Notes: generated by a model not told the origin, from the letters alone. A stretch of 64,000 bases of DNA from Amycolatopsis sp. FBCC-B4732 (GCF_023008405.1 NZ_CP095376.1:1202001-1266000), one strand, 5' to 3'; counted from the first letter of the stretch, positions 27,944-36,260 are shown. Translations and numbers: made by a program.

Positions 27944-28943
27944 GGTGGTTCCCGCTTTCGAAGCTCAGGCAGTTGACGAGGCTGTTTTCGACGGTGTCGC
28001 TCAGGGCGTGGTCGGTGTAGTAGGCGGTGTGCGGGCTGATCACGACGTTGGGCAGTTTCTGCAGCCGCACCAGCACTTCGGTTTCGATGGCCTTCCCCCG
28101 GCAGTCGGCGTAGAAAACGCCTTCCTCGCCTTCGAGGACGTCCAGCGCGGCGCCGCCCAGCCGCCCGCTTTCCAGCCCACGCAGGAGAGCGTCGGTGTCG
28201 AGGAGCGGCCCGCGCCCGGTGTTGACGACGAAGGCACCCCGCTTCAGCCGCGCGATCCGCCGCCGGTCGAGCAGGTGGTGCGTGTCCGGCGTCAACGGCG
28301 TGTGGAGCGTGACGATGTCGCTGACCTGCAGGAGTTCGTCGAGCGGAACGTAGTCGGCGGAGTTCCGTGGCAGGCTGTCGTGCGCCAGGATGCGGCACCC
28401 GAACCCCCGCAGCCGATCCATGACGGCGACCCCGATGCGCCCGGTGCCGACCACCCCGACGGTCAGGTCCCGCAGTTCCTTCCCGCGGACGTCGTTCAAC
28501 CGGAAGTCGTGGACTTCCGCGCGCCGCAAGGTGGTCTTCGCGTCCCGGAGCACCATCAGCATGAGCAGCAAGGTGTAGTCGGCCACGCTGTCGGGCGAGT
28601 AGGCGACGTTTTCCACGGTGATGCCGACGGACTTCGCGTAGCCGACGTCGATGTGGTCGTAGCCGACGCTCCGGGTGGAGACGTACTCCACGCCGATCCG
28701 GCTCAGCGCGAGCAGGGTGGCCGCGGTGACCCGCGTCTTGTGCCCGACGCTGACGCACCGCATGCCGGTGGCCAGCCCGGCGTTGGCCGCGGAGACGGCG
28801 GCCTCGGTGATGGCGGGCGTGACCCCGCAGTGCACCGCCAGCTCCCGGAAGAGAGCGGCCTCGTCGGCCCCGCACCCGTAGACGGCGACCCCGGTGGTCA
28901 CGGACCCCGGCCCCCGGGCCGGCGCTTGCTGGCTGTCGGTCAT
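27936..28943 (-). CDS. vanH: VanH D-lactate dehydrogenase
   Basis: A 335-residue D-2-hydroxyacid dehydrogenase. The NAD loop is VGVVGTGRIGVAVMDRL (~153-169), with the catalytic Arg (NTGRGPL), Glu and His (SPHTAYYTDHAL) in the usual order. It reduces pyruvate to D-lactate for the ligase encoded just downstream. First gene of the vanHAX-murG2 operon. The ATG lies 33 nt from the 31-bp putative VanR operator; only a weak GGGG precedes the start. Confidence 0.94.
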   Translation of the reverse strand: MTDSQQAPARGPGSVTTGVAVYGCGADEAALFRELAVHCGVTPAITEAAVSAANAGLATGMRCVSVGHKTRVTAATLLALSRIGVEYVSTRSVGYDHIDVGYAKSVGITVENVAYSPDSVADYTLLLMLMVLRDAKTTLRRAEVHDFRLNDVRGKELRDLTVGVVGTGRIGVAVMDRLRGFGCRILAHDSLPRNSADYVPLDELLQVSDIVTLHTPLTPDTHHLLDRRRIARLKRGAFVVNTGRGPLLDTDALLRGLESGRLGGAALDVLEGEEGVFYADCRGKAIETEVLVRLQKLPNVVISPHTAYYTDHALSDTVENSLVNCLSFESGNHRG

Positions 28944-28975
28944 GCGCCCCAGTCAAGAGCGGCCGCCGTTGCCGT

Positions 28976-29006
28976 CCCGTATGCGGATTTCGATACACCG
29001 GCGATA
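28976..29006 (-). promoter_or_regulatory. Putative VanR operator upstream of vanH
   Basis: A 31-bp element highly similar to 23400-23430. On the minus strand the core is GTATC-GAAATCCG-CATAC, one base away from the perfect inverted repeat seen at vanY. The similarity continues through the 5' leader to the start codon (CTTGACTGGG...CGCATGAC), so the whole promoter region appears duplicated. Confidence 0.65.
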
Positions 29007-29186
29007 TCCCGGGGCGCCGAGGCCGGCATCGACCGGCCGGAAGGCCTCCGCCGGCCGCGGTCACCCGGACCGCGTCACGACTCGATGCGACGACCGGCCG
29101 CGCTCGGTACCTGCTCGGGCCGCGGGAGCCAGACCGGCTGGTCGGCGCCGCGGGGCGACAGCACGTTCATGTAGTGGTGCGGGGTC

Positions 29187-29523
29187 CGTCGCGCGCGCCC
29201 AGGCCGAGCCGGGCGACGACATGCTCGGCCTTGGCACGCTGGCCCTGCTGCGCCACCCCGACCAGCCGGCGCTGGTGCGCGACGACCCGGCCGCGGTCGA
29301 GCCCGAGGTGGCGGAACTGCTTCGCCGGCTCTCGATCGTCCACGTCGGCGTCCCCCGCAAGACGACCACCGAGGTGGAGATCGCCGGGCACAAGACCCCC
29401 GCCGGTGAGCAGCTGGTGCCGGCCCGGCCTGCGGCGAACCGGGACTCGCCGCTCACCGAGTGCGTCGAGTTCCGCGCGTTCCACGTCGTCGACGGACTGC
29501 ACGCCCTGCCCATCACCTGGTGA
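29187..29523 (+). pseudogene. Decayed cytochrome P450 (internal deletion)
   Basis: The frame reads a P450 fragment: I-helix and J-helix region GDDMLGLGTLALLRHPDQ, the K-helix ExxR-type segment VAELLRRLSIVHVGVPR, and the strand EVEIAGHKTPAGE...PAANRD. This is joined directly to the typical P450 C-terminal end GLHALPITW. About 100 residues with the haem-cysteine loop are missing, and so is everything before the I-helix. The fragment therefore cannot bind haem. It is a remnant, next to another decayed gene. Confidence 0.8.
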
Positions 29524-29539
29524 GTCAACGTACGGGCAT

Positions 29540-29870
29540 GGCGTCAGCGTGCGGACGGCGCCTCCGGGGCGACGCGGTGCGCAACCACGAGCGCATCGTC
29601 GCGGCGGCGGGCCAGGCCTTCGAGGAAGACGGCCCCGGGGTGACACGTCGAGGACGTCGTTCAGCGCGCGGGCGACGGTGTACCGGCGCGTCCGCAAACC
29701 GCGACCTGGCCGCGGTGGTCGTGATGACGCCGGCCACCGCCCACCCCGGTGATCCCGCGGGCGCCGACCGCAAGGGTACCTCGCGCTCCTCATCGACGGG
29801 CCGCGCCCGGTGTCGACCACCGCCTCCGTCCACATCGGACCGCCAGGCGTCCGGTTCGCCTTGAGCTCGG
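29540..29870 (+). pseudogene. Decayed TetR-family regulator (frameshifted)
   Basis: Pieces of a TetR regulator appear in different frames. RGDAVRNHERIVAAAGQAFEEDG is the N-terminal helix. VEDVVQRAG then TVYRRVR is the HTH, split by one-base shifts. NRDLAAVV follows. Near the end GYLALLIDGPRP resembles the C-terminal helix of TetR proteins. No single frame joins them, so the gene is broken. It fills the space between the P450 remnant and the STAS gene. Confidence 0.65.
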
Positions 29871-30242
29871 TCAGCAGACCTCGATCGCTTCCCTGAAGCG
29901 CAGCGGGAAGAGGCCGATGGTGCGGAGGATCGGGCTGCCGGCGGAAACCCTGACGGTGCAAAGGATCTGGTGCTGACACGCCCGGAGGTAGCCGTGTTCG
30001 AGGACGGAGAGCCCGGCGGCACTGAGGAAGCCGACCTCGGTGAGGTCGATCACGAGCCGCCGCAGGGTGCTGTTGGCGCGGGCCTCGAGCAGCTCGGCCA
30101 GCCGCGGCGCACCGGCGGCGTCGAGATCACCGCCGACTTCGACGACGGCGGTGCCGCTCTCCGGCCGGTGGGTCCGCACCCACAGGTCGGTCGGCAGGGT
30201 GATGGCGGGCTGGACCGTGGTGCGGTCGAGTTCGATGGTCAT
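29871..30242 (-). CDS. STAS-domain anti-sigma factor antagonist-like protein
   Basis: A 123-residue protein with a single STAS domain. VVEVGGDLDAAGAPRLAELL and the phospho-site region VIDLTEVGFLSAAGLSVLEHG (target Ser ~77) match anti-anti-sigma factors. It would bind an RsbW-type anti-sigma kinase and free a stress sigma factor. No anti-sigma gene is adjacent, so it is an orphan. ATG at 30242 with AGCAGG upstream. It faces the decayed TetR gene. Confidence 0.8.
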   Translation of the reverse strand: MTIELDRTTVQPAITLPTDLWVRTHRPESGTAVVEVGGDLDAAGAPRLAELLEARANSTLRRLVIDLTEVGFLSAAGLSVLEHGYLRACQHQILCTVRVSAGSPILRTIGLFPLRFREAIEVC

Positions 30243-30468
30243 GGTGGCCTGCTTTCGTAGGACACACCCTAGGTACAACGCTGAAGTGTGATCGCGGTGA
30301 GAAGGCCGCGCGACAACTGATGCCCCGAGCGCGGGGTACAGGTTTGCGGCCGTTGTCTCGACCGGTTCACCACCCACGGTAGAACAAGTAGCCGGTCGGG
30401 GCCACTTTCGGGTGACGTCGGCGCGGCGGGCAGCACCACGGCGGCGGCCGACCTGGGCACCGTCGCGC

Positions 30469-30681
30469 CTACCGGTCGAGCGGCCGGAAAGTCCGCTCGC
30501 TTTCGATCCCGCCGTCGCGGTCGTGGACGACGTGCGCGACGTGTCGCTTCTTCGCGGTCTGCCGTCCGGCGACGACGGCGTCCACCCGGTGCCGCGAGGT
30601 GTTGGAAGCGCGGACGCCGCCCTCGATGCGGTTTTTCCACTGGCTGTCTTCGAAGTAGGTGTGCACGTCGCCGTCGGCCAT
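30469..30681 (-). CDS. DUF2188-like small protein
   Basis: A 70-residue protein starting MADGDVHTYFED. It has the DUF2188 layout: a Trp and basic residues in the first half (SQWKNRIEGG), a central helix (DAVVAGRQTAKKRHVAH) and a terminal HDRDGGIESERTF. AAGGGG lies 6 nt before the ATG. Function unknown; such proteins are scattered in actinobacteria. A second frame on the other strand here has no family features. Confidence 0.65.
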   Translation of the reverse strand: MADGDVHTYFEDSQWKNRIEGGVRASNTSRHRVDAVVAGRQTAKKRHVAHVVHDRDGGIESERTFRPLDR

Positions 30682-30955
30682 GGGGAACCCCTTCGCTCGG
30701 GTGCTCGGCAGCGCAGGCGGGACGGCCGCGCGAGCGGTGGCCGTCGCGGCGCCCGAGCTGGGGTTGAACCCGAGACCACTTCCGAGGGCGGACCGTGGGG
30801 ATCCGGCGTCGGTCGGTGGCTGCGTGCCTTGACGTCGAGCGGATACCCGGACGAGCGCGATCGAACCCTCAGGTGTGTTCGCGGGAAAACCGGGAAGCCC
30901 GCTATCCGTGCCGGAAGGCGGCACGTCTCTGATGCGGTTCCACGAAGGGAAAGCC

Positions 30956-31423
30956 ATGTCGGCAACCAGTCCTGCTCGCACGCGGACACCGGTGCAGCTC
31001 ACCGCGATGGTCGTGTCGGTCGTGTTCCTGCTGGTCGGCGTACTCGGGTTCGTCCCCGGCGTCACCACGGACTACGACCAGCTGAGCTTCGCCGGCCACG
31101 ACTCGATGGCCATGCTGCTGGGCGTGTTCATGGTCTCGGTCCTGCACAACGTCGTGCACCTGCTGTTCGGCGTCGTCGGCCTCGCTTCGGCCCGCACCGC
31201 ACGAGGCGCGCGGACGTTCCTGATCGGCGGCGGGGCCGTCTACCTCGTTCTCTGGCTGTACGGGCTGGTCATCGACCACGGCAGCGACGCCAACTTCGTC
31301 CCGGTCAACACCGCGGACAACTGGCTGCACCTGGGCCTGGGCGTCGCCATGATCGCGCTGGGCCTGCTCACCGCCCGAGCCGGCGCGAACTCCCGCGCGG
31401 CCCGCGGTCCGGGTCTCGGCTAG
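30956..31423 (+). CDS. DUF4383 four-helix membrane protein
   Basis: A 155-residue membrane protein with four predicted helices (~17-35, 55-85, 90-110 and 123-143) and the conserved DUF4383 segments HNVVHLLFGVVGL and NTADNWLHLGLGVAM. Start ATG 7 nt after AAGGGA. No enzymatic role is known for the family. It stands alone between a DUF2188 gene and a convergent small membrane protein. Confidence 0.82.
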   Translation: MSATSPARTRTPVQLTAMVVSVVFLLVGVLGFVPGVTTDYDQLSFAGHDSMAMLLGVFMVSVLHNVVHLLFGVVGLASARTARGARTFLIGGGAVYLVLWLYGLVIDHGSDANFVPVNTADNWLHLGLGVAMIALGLLTARAGANSRAARGPGLG

Positions 31424-31451
31424 TCCGGCGTCACGGTCGCCGCGAGACCGA

Positions 31452-31754
31452 TCAGCCCGGGGAGCTCGACGGGGCTGTCTCACCCGGGGTCGGCCTGCCG
31501 CTCAGGGCGCCGCGCGCGCTGATCAGCGTGATCACGCTGATCAGGACCCAGACGAAGTTCGCGGCGACCCCGGGCCAGGCACCGCTGGCGGCGGCCGAGA
31601 CGGCGAGCAGGGCGGCGCCCGACAGGTTGAGCGACTGGAACGTGGCCGAGCCCGATTCGACCACCCGGCCGGAGACCAGGCCGTACGCCGTTGCGGTTCC
31701 GAGTGCTCCCAGCCAGCCGGCCGTGGTGGCGGCCAGTGACAACATTTCCTCCAT
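31452..31754 (-). CDS. CBU_0592-like small membrane protein
   Basis: A 100-residue protein with three hydrophobic segments (TTAGWLGALGTATAYGLV, LNLSGAALLAVSAAASG and GVAANFVWVLISVITLI), matching the CBU_0592-like family of short membrane proteins. The start MEEMLS was chosen; a GGAGG lies within the first codons, so translation could begin at the fourth residue. It diverges from the LysR gene at 31827, which may control it. Confidence 0.65.
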   Translation of the reverse strand: MEEMLSLAATTAGWLGALGTATAYGLVSGRVVESGSATFQSLNLSGAALLAVSAAASGAWPGVAANFVWVLISVITLISARGALSGRPTPGETAPSSSPG

Positions 31755-31826
31755 GGCGCCATCGTGACGGGCCGCGGGGGTACAACGCAATCGAAGTTAT
31801 CTGCTCCGGGGGTTAAGCTCTGCTGA

Positions 31827-32768
31827 ATGCAGATCGATCCGCGCCGGCTCGCCGTCCTGCTCGCCGTGCACCGCGCAGGCGGCGTGCTCGCCGCCGGTGA
31901 TCTCCTGCACCTGACGCCCTCGGCGGTGTCCCAGCAGATCGCCCGTCTCGAGGAGTCGACCGGCACGGCGGTGCTCGACCGCCAGCCCACCGGCGCCGTC
32001 CTGACCCCGGCCGGGCGGGTCCTGGCCGAGGCGGCCGAGCACATCGAGGCCGAACTCATCGACGCGCGCAAAGCCCTGGCCGCCCTTGCCGAAGACGTCA
32101 CCGGCACGGTCGTCATCGCCGGGTTCCAGTCCGTCATCCGCTCGCTGCTGATCCCGCTCGTGCACCAGTTGCGGGAGCAGTTCCCCGCGCTGGAAGTGGT
32201 GATCCGCGAGATGGAGACCGGCAAGGCGCTGCAATCACTGCGTTCGGGCACGGTCGATCTGCTCATCCTCGAGGACCGAAGCCTTTCAGGCGAGGGAAAA
32301 CCGGCGCGCGGCACCCGCGACGTCCCGATCCTGGAAGAACCGTGGCTGGTCGTCCTGCCCACCGGAACTCCGGACCCGGCCAGCACGGCCGACTTGGAGC
32401 ACCTGACCTGGCTGGGCGTCGACTCCGAAACGGCAGCGCACACGGCCACCGAGCACGCCCGCCGCGCATTTCCGCCCGCCCCGGCGCCCGGCCACAGCTA
32501 CTACGACTACAACGTCGCCCTGTCGATGGTGGCGGGCGGCCTGGGCATCGCGCTCGTGCCCGCGCTCGCGGTGCGGGAAGCGGTCCCGGACGGTGCGAAG
32601 GCGGTGTCGTTGCCCGGCCTCGGAACCCGCACCCTCGTCGCGCGGCACCGCACCACCCGCTCGGAGCCACGCAAGGAGGTGGTGACGGTCCTCAACGCGA
32701 TCGTCGCCCTCGCCGCCGGTCTCGACGCCGACATGCCGCGGACCGAAAACCCGGCAGATCCGTCCTGA
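31827..32768 (+). CDS. LysR-family transcriptional regulator
   Basis: A 313-residue LysR regulator with an N-terminal winged helix (RRLAVLLAVHRAGGVLAAGDLLHLTPSAVSQQI in two parts, ~6-38) and a periplasmic-binding-like effector domain. The first turn reads GGVLAAGDLL rather than the usual GSxxxAA, but SAVSQQIxRLE is intact. It diverges from the CBU_0592-like gene, the classical arrangement for a LysR regulator and its target. The effector is unknown. Confidence 0.87.
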   Translation: MQIDPRRLAVLLAVHRAGGVLAAGDLLHLTPSAVSQQIARLEESTGTAVLDRQPTGAVLTPAGRVLAEAAEHIEAELIDARKALAALAEDVTGTVVIAGFQSVIRSLLIPLVHQLREQFPALEVVIREMETGKALQSLRSGTVDLLILEDRSLSGEGKPARGTRDVPILEEPWLVVLPTGTPDPASTADLEHLTWLGVDSETAAHTATEHARRAFPPAPAPGHSYYDYNVALSMVAGGLGIALVPALAVREAVPDGAKAVSLPGLGTRTLVARHRTTRSEPRKEVVTVLNAIVALAAGLDADMPRTENPADPS

Positions 32769-32787
32769 CGCGTCGGTGCCACGCTTG

Positions 32788-33357
32788 TCATGGCCGGCAG
32801 CGCAACCCGTCCAGCACGAGGGTGATGACACCGTCGGCCTCGGCCCGCCAGCCCGGTCGGTCGTGGGCCGCGCCGATGCCGTGCAGCGCCATCATCACGG
32901 CACCGGCGTCCACGTCGTCACGGACGGCGCCGTCCCGCACGGCGGCGGCCACCAGGTCGGCGACCGCCTGCTCCAGCGCCCGGCTGCCTTCGGCGAGGTC
33001 GCCGGCCCGATCGGCCATGAGCGTGGCCAGCGTCCGGGCCAGGCCCTCGTGGGCCGCGATGTGGTCGACCATGCCGCGCAGGAAGGTCGCCAAGGCCTCC
33101 GCCGGGGGCAACGTGGCCTGCAGCCGGCGGGCGCGGTCGCACAGGGCGGCGACTTCCCCGCGGTAGACCGCTTCGGCCAGCGACTCCCGGGTGGGGAAGT
33201 GGCGGTACAACGTGCCGGTGCCCACCCCGGCCAACCGGGCGAAGTCGTCGAAGCGCAGGTCGAAGAAGCCGCCGGCGTCGAAGACCTCCCGGGCCTTGGC
33301 GAGCAGGGCATCGCGCTTGCGCTGGGCATCGGCCCGCAGCGGCTTCTCTGCGGTCAC
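32788..33357 (-). CDS. TetR-family repressor
   Basis: A 189-residue repressor. The HTH is FDDFARLAGVGTGTLYRHFPTR (~36-57), followed by an all-helical ligand domain with MADRAGD and ALHGIGAAHDRPG segments seen in the SCO1402-like TetR group. The GTG at 33357 follows GGGAGGG by 7 nt and was preferred to an upstream TTG. It diverges from a ketopantoate-reductase-like gene. Two palindromes in the shared promoter are its likely operators. Confidence 0.9.
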   Translation of the reverse strand: MTAEKPLRADAQRKRDALLAKAREVFDAGGFFDLRFDDFARLAGVGTGTLYRHFPTRESLAEAVYRGEVAALCDRARRLQATLPPAEALATFLRGMVDHIAAHEGLARTLATLMADRAGDLAEGSRALEQAVADLVAAAVRDGAVRDDVDAGAVMMALHGIGAAHDRPGWRAEADGVITLVLDGLRCRP

Positions 33358-33371
33358 GAACCACCCTCCCG

Positions 33372-33400
33372 TTGACAAATGGAGATGATCTCCATATTTT
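33372..33400 (+). promoter_or_regulatory. Consensus-like promoter for the ketopantoate-reductase-like gene
   Basis: TTGACA at 33372-33377 and TATTTT at 33395-33400 with a 17-nt spacer. This is the best vegetative promoter in the window. The palindrome TGGAGATGATCTCCA fills the spacer, so TetR binding would block it directly. Confidence 0.75.
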
Positions 33401-33421
33401 CAGAAGTGGAGATGACCTCCA
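33380..33421. promoter_or_regulatory. Two TetR operator palindromes
   Basis: TGGAGATGATCTCCA (33380-33394, perfect palindrome around the central G) and TGGAGATGACCTCCA (33407-33421, one mismatch), 27 nt apart start to start. One lies inside the -35/-10 spacer of the rightward promoter and the other at its transcription start. The TetR gene begins 23 nt to the left, so both directions would be controlled. Confidence 0.8.
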
Positions 33422-33449
33422 GATCGAGAGAATACCCCACGAGGTGCGC

Positions 33450-34397
33450 GTGAAGATCCTGATGTTCGGCCGAGGCGTGATCGCCACCGTTTACGGCTGG
33501 GCCCTCCAACGGGCGGGGCACGACGTCGAGTTCTACGTCCGGCCAGGCCGCGCGGCGACGTACGGGGACACGGTGGAGCTCGACCTGAGCGACCTGCGGC
33601 GCCGGGTGTGGGGGCAGCGCGTCACCGAGAAGTGGCCGGTGCGCTACCGCGAGGCCCTGGAGCCCGGCCACGACTTCGACCTGATCGTGCTCAGCGTGCC
33701 GCACCACCGCCTCGAGGAGGCAACGGCCTTCCTGGCCCCGCGCCTCGGCCAGGCCACGGTTCTGGTCTTCGGCAACATCTGGACGGAGCCCCCGGCCGCG
33801 ATCGGCGCACTTCCGGCCGACCGCATCGCATGGGGCTTCCCTCAGGCCGGCGGCGGCTTCGACGCGGGAGGAGTGCTCCGTGGAATGCTGATGCGTTCGG
33901 TCGTCTTCGGCACGCTCGGCGAACCCCCGACCGACCGAGAACTGGCGGCGCGCCAGGCATTCCGCGAGGCCGGACTCCGCATCAAGGAACGCCCCGACTT
34001 CCGCGGCTGGCTGTGGGTCCACTTCGCGTCGGACGCGGGCCTGCTCTCACAGGGGCTGCGAGTGGGGTCTCTGTCCAAACTGGCCGGGTCGAGGAGAGAC
34101 TTGCGCGAGGGACTGCTGGCGGCCCGCGAGCTGCTGCCACTCCTCGAGGCACGCGGCGTCGACTTACGCCGTCACCGGGGCGGGGTGCTGCTGTTCCGGG
34201 CACCCACCTGGCTGACAGCTCCGGTGCTCGCCTGGCTCACCGCTCACGTCGAGCCGGCGCGCGTGAGTATGGCGGCGCACTCCGACCCCGAGGCCGAGGA
34301 GCCACGCGAGGTCTGCCGGGACACACTGACCGAAGCACGACGGTTGGGCATTCCGGTACCACGGCTGGAAGCGGCGGAACCGAACTTCGCCCGGTAG
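33450..34397 (+). CDS. Ketopantoate reductase (ApbA/PanE)-like protein
   Basis: A 315-residue NAD(P)-binding protein. The N-terminal Rossmann segment is KILMFGRGVIATVYGWALQ, with GRG in place of the usual GAG. The central region resembles ApbA/PanE reductases, including a VSVPHHRLEEA segment and a C-terminal helical domain. True PanE makes pantoate; many homologues have other substrates, so function is open. The GTG at 33450 follows GAGG. Under TetR control by context. Confidence 0.75.
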   Translation: MKILMFGRGVIATVYGWALQRAGHDVEFYVRPGRAATYGDTVELDLSDLRRRVWGQRVTEKWPVRYREALEPGHDFDLIVLSVPHHRLEEATAFLAPRLGQATVLVFGNIWTEPPAAIGALPADRIAWGFPQAGGGFDAGGVLRGMLMRSVVFGTLGEPPTDRELAARQAFREAGLRIKERPDFRGWLWVHFASDAGLLSQGLRVGSLSKLAGSRRDLREGLLAARELLPLLEARGVDLRRHRGGVLLFRAPTWLTAPVLAWLTAHVEPARVSMAAHSDPEAEEPREVCRDTLTEARRLGIPVPRLEAAEPNFAR

Positions 34398-34587
34398 CAG
34401 AGCCCGGAACCGCAGGCGTACTCGTCCACGTTCGGCCGACGTCCACTGTGGTCAGCCGGCCTACTGGTTCTCGGCACCAGCCAGACGTTGAGCGCGGCCA
34501 ACCCGGCGCCGCCGCCCAGCCGCCCCGCGGGCGACCGTGGATGTGCGACCTGCGGCCGGCTGACGCAGATGTGGCAACATCCCCGCC

Positions 34588-34902
34588 ATGTCTCTGGTGA
34601 CCTGGGAGTTCGATGGCGGCTTGTACTGCGCTGCGACCATCGAGACCGGCGTAGGCGAGGATCGGACCACGTATTTCGAGCTCAGTGAGGCGCGCACGGT
34701 TCCGGCCTCAGCTGCTATGCCTGCTTCACCGGCTCCAGGACCGACCGCCGTGACGGTGGTGGTCTACGCGCCCGAAGAAGAGAAGCCGGCGGACGTCTTC
34801 TTCGACGGGGAGCAGACGCTGCCGTTCGTCGTCTTGCAGCACTTCGTCGAGATCGTCGCTTCACAGGCTGGCGAGCACGGAATCCTGGGGCTGCCGTCCT
34901 GA
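34588..34902 (+). CDS. Hypothetical protein, 104 aa
   Basis: Not recognised. ATG at 34588 with no strong ribosome-binding site. The sequence has a central Ala/Pro-rich linker (~40-52) between two parts with ordinary amino-acid use, and no signal peptide or membrane helix. It ends just before a strong terminator, which supports it as a real transcribed gene. The preceding 34398-34587 stretch holds no gene I can support. Confidence 0.5.
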   Translation: MSLVTWEFDGGLYCAATIETGVGEDRTTYFELSEARTVPASAAMPASPAPGPTAVTVVVYAPEEEKPADVFFDGEQTLPFVVLQHFVEIVASQAGEHGILGLPS

Positions 34903-34933
34903 CTGCCCCGGACGCAGCTGGATCAGACAAGTG

Positions 34934-34972
34934 CGGCCCCTGCCCAGGTTCTGCCTGGTCAGGGGCCGTTTT
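34934..34972 (+). terminator. Rho-independent terminator
   Basis: GGCCCCTG-c-CCAGG pairs with CCTGG-t-CAGGGGCC around a 5-nt loop and is followed by GTTTTC. A 13-bp stem with one mismatch plus a T-run makes it the clearest intrinsic terminator in the window. It lies about 30 nt after the 104-aa gene. Confidence 0.88.
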
Positions 34973-35371
34973 CTGCTGGTGCTCGCGAGTCCCCCGGTGA
35001 GATTCCGGCGGCAATCACACCAATCGTCCTGCCCGATGGCCTGCTGATCCGCGTTGACGTACGGCTGGTGATGGAGCGTCGGTCGCGGGGGAGCGCGCGG
35101 TGAACGTGATGCGCAGTTCGAGGCGATGAGGAGGCGGTTGCGGTCTACTCCGCCGACGCGGCGGCCGCGGCTACGCCCCGGCGAGCGTCACGACTGTCCT
35201 GGTCGGCACCGATTCGCTCAGCGTCAGCCGGACTCGTCGGCGAGCGGGGGCACCGGTATCCGGTTCGTACCAGCAACGCGATCCAGTCCGCTTAGGTTGA
35301 CAGCTCGGCTTCACGCCGGGCAGCCTTGAGAAGGACGAAGAAAAGCACGTAGGGTGAGCAGGGGAGTTCAG
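34973..35371. other. Non-coding stretch before the AurF-like gene
   Basis: About 400 bases after the terminator with no supportable gene. A TTGACA at 35297-35302 could be a -35 for the next gene, but no good -10 lies 16-18 nt downstream. GGGGAG at 35361-35366 is the ribosome-binding site of the AurF-like gene. Base composition here is less GC-rich than in the dcw cluster. Confidence 0.45.
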
Positions 35372-36253
35372 GTGAACCAAGAGCAGACCGCCCGGCGGTT
35401 GCTCAGGTCGTCGGCCGATCGATCGTATGATCCGCAGGTGGATATCGATTGGCGCGCGCCAATTGACGAAGACAAGCTCTTCTTCCCGACGCATCGTTTA
35501 CCTCTGTACGGCACCCCATTGTGGGACTCACTCTCTCCCGAGCAGCGGATCGAGCTGGCGCGGCAGGAAGCGATCACCTTGTCGTCCGTGGTCATCCACG
35601 CCGAGCTCAGTCTCATGCGGTCACTGCTTCGTGCAGTGCAGGAGGGTGCTCCGGCGTCGGATCCGGCGTTGTACGCCCTGACCGAAGTCGCCGACGAGTG
35701 CCGGCATTCGACCATGTTCGCGAAAGCGACAACGTGGCTCGGCGGTTCGGTCGTGCCGCAGTCGAGGCTCGTCACCAAGTTGGTGAACGTCGTTTCGGCG
35801 ATTATCCCGCAAGGTCCGTTCTTCTGGGCCAGCGCGCTCTTCTTCGAGGAACCGGTCGATCGCCTGCAGCGTGAGGCGATGAACGACGAGAGCATTCAAC
35901 CATTGCTGCGAATGGTTTACCGGATCCACGTTCTGGAGGAGAGCCGGCACGTGACCTACGCGCGTGAGGCCGCGCTGCGCACGATGACGGAAGCCGGGCC
36001 GCTTTCACGCCGGCTGAACCGAATCGGCGTGGCGTTGCTGGGGTGGTCGCTGGGACGCACGCTGCTCCGGCCGGCGACCTACCGGCGAGCCGGATTGAGT
36101 TCGCGGGCCGCCTACCGGGCTGCCCTCGCCAATCCGCGTTACCACGAGTCCTTGCGCTGGATGTCCGAACGGCTGGTGGCCTTCTGCAAGGACGCCGGCT
36201 TCATTGAAGGTTGGTTGACCTCGGCCATCTGGCGACGATCGCACCTGCTCTGA
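35372..36253 (+). CDS. AurF-like diiron oxygenase
   Basis: A 293-residue helical protein of the AurF/CmlI type (p-aminobenzoate N-oxygenase family). Diiron ligand helices are visible: EAITLSSVVIHAE, the ADECRHSTMFA motif and EESRHVTYARE, the paired ExxxH signatures of the family. Family members oxidise aryl amines to nitro groups or carry out hydroxylations using O2. The GTG at 35372 is 5 nt after GGGGAG; a GTG 18 nt upstream lacks one. It is convergent with a methyltransferase gene next to the SARP. It could tailor the neighbouring cluster's product, but distance leaves this open. Confidence 0.82.
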   Translation: MNQEQTARRLLRSSADRSYDPQVDIDWRAPIDEDKLFFPTHRLPLYGTPLWDSLSPEQRIELARQEAITLSSVVIHAELSLMRSLLRAVQEGAPASDPALYALTEVADECRHSTMFAKATTWLGGSVVPQSRLVTKLVNVVSAIIPQGPFFWASALFFEEPVDRLQREAMNDESIQPLLRMVYRIHVLEESRHVTYAREAALRTMTEAGPLSRRLNRIGVALLGWSLGRTLLRPATYRRAGLSSRAAYRAALANPRYHESLRWMSERLVAFCKDAGFIEGWLTSAIWRRSHLL

Positions 36254-36260
36254 GCAAGAC

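Noticed and set aside
27936..28943. Reading vanH as a phosphoglycerate dehydrogenase (SerA)
   Set aside because: Operon position before a D-Ala-D-Lac ligase and vanX, overlapping genes and the length fit VanH; no ACT or ASB domain is present.
29075..29170. Short minus-strand frame MNVLSPRGADQ... as a possible small gene
   Set aside because: Only ~31 residues, no ribosome-binding site and no match to a known family; probably debris.
29061..29528. Minus-strand frame opposite the P450 remnant
   Set aside because: Shadow of the plus-strand P450 remnant; Ser/Arg-rich with no family features.
30757..30790. T-arm-like sequence on the minus strand (GGGTTCAACCCC) suggesting a tRNA remnant or attachment site
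   Set aside because: No acceptor stem, D-arm or anticodon arm fits around it, and the stem pairs poorly.
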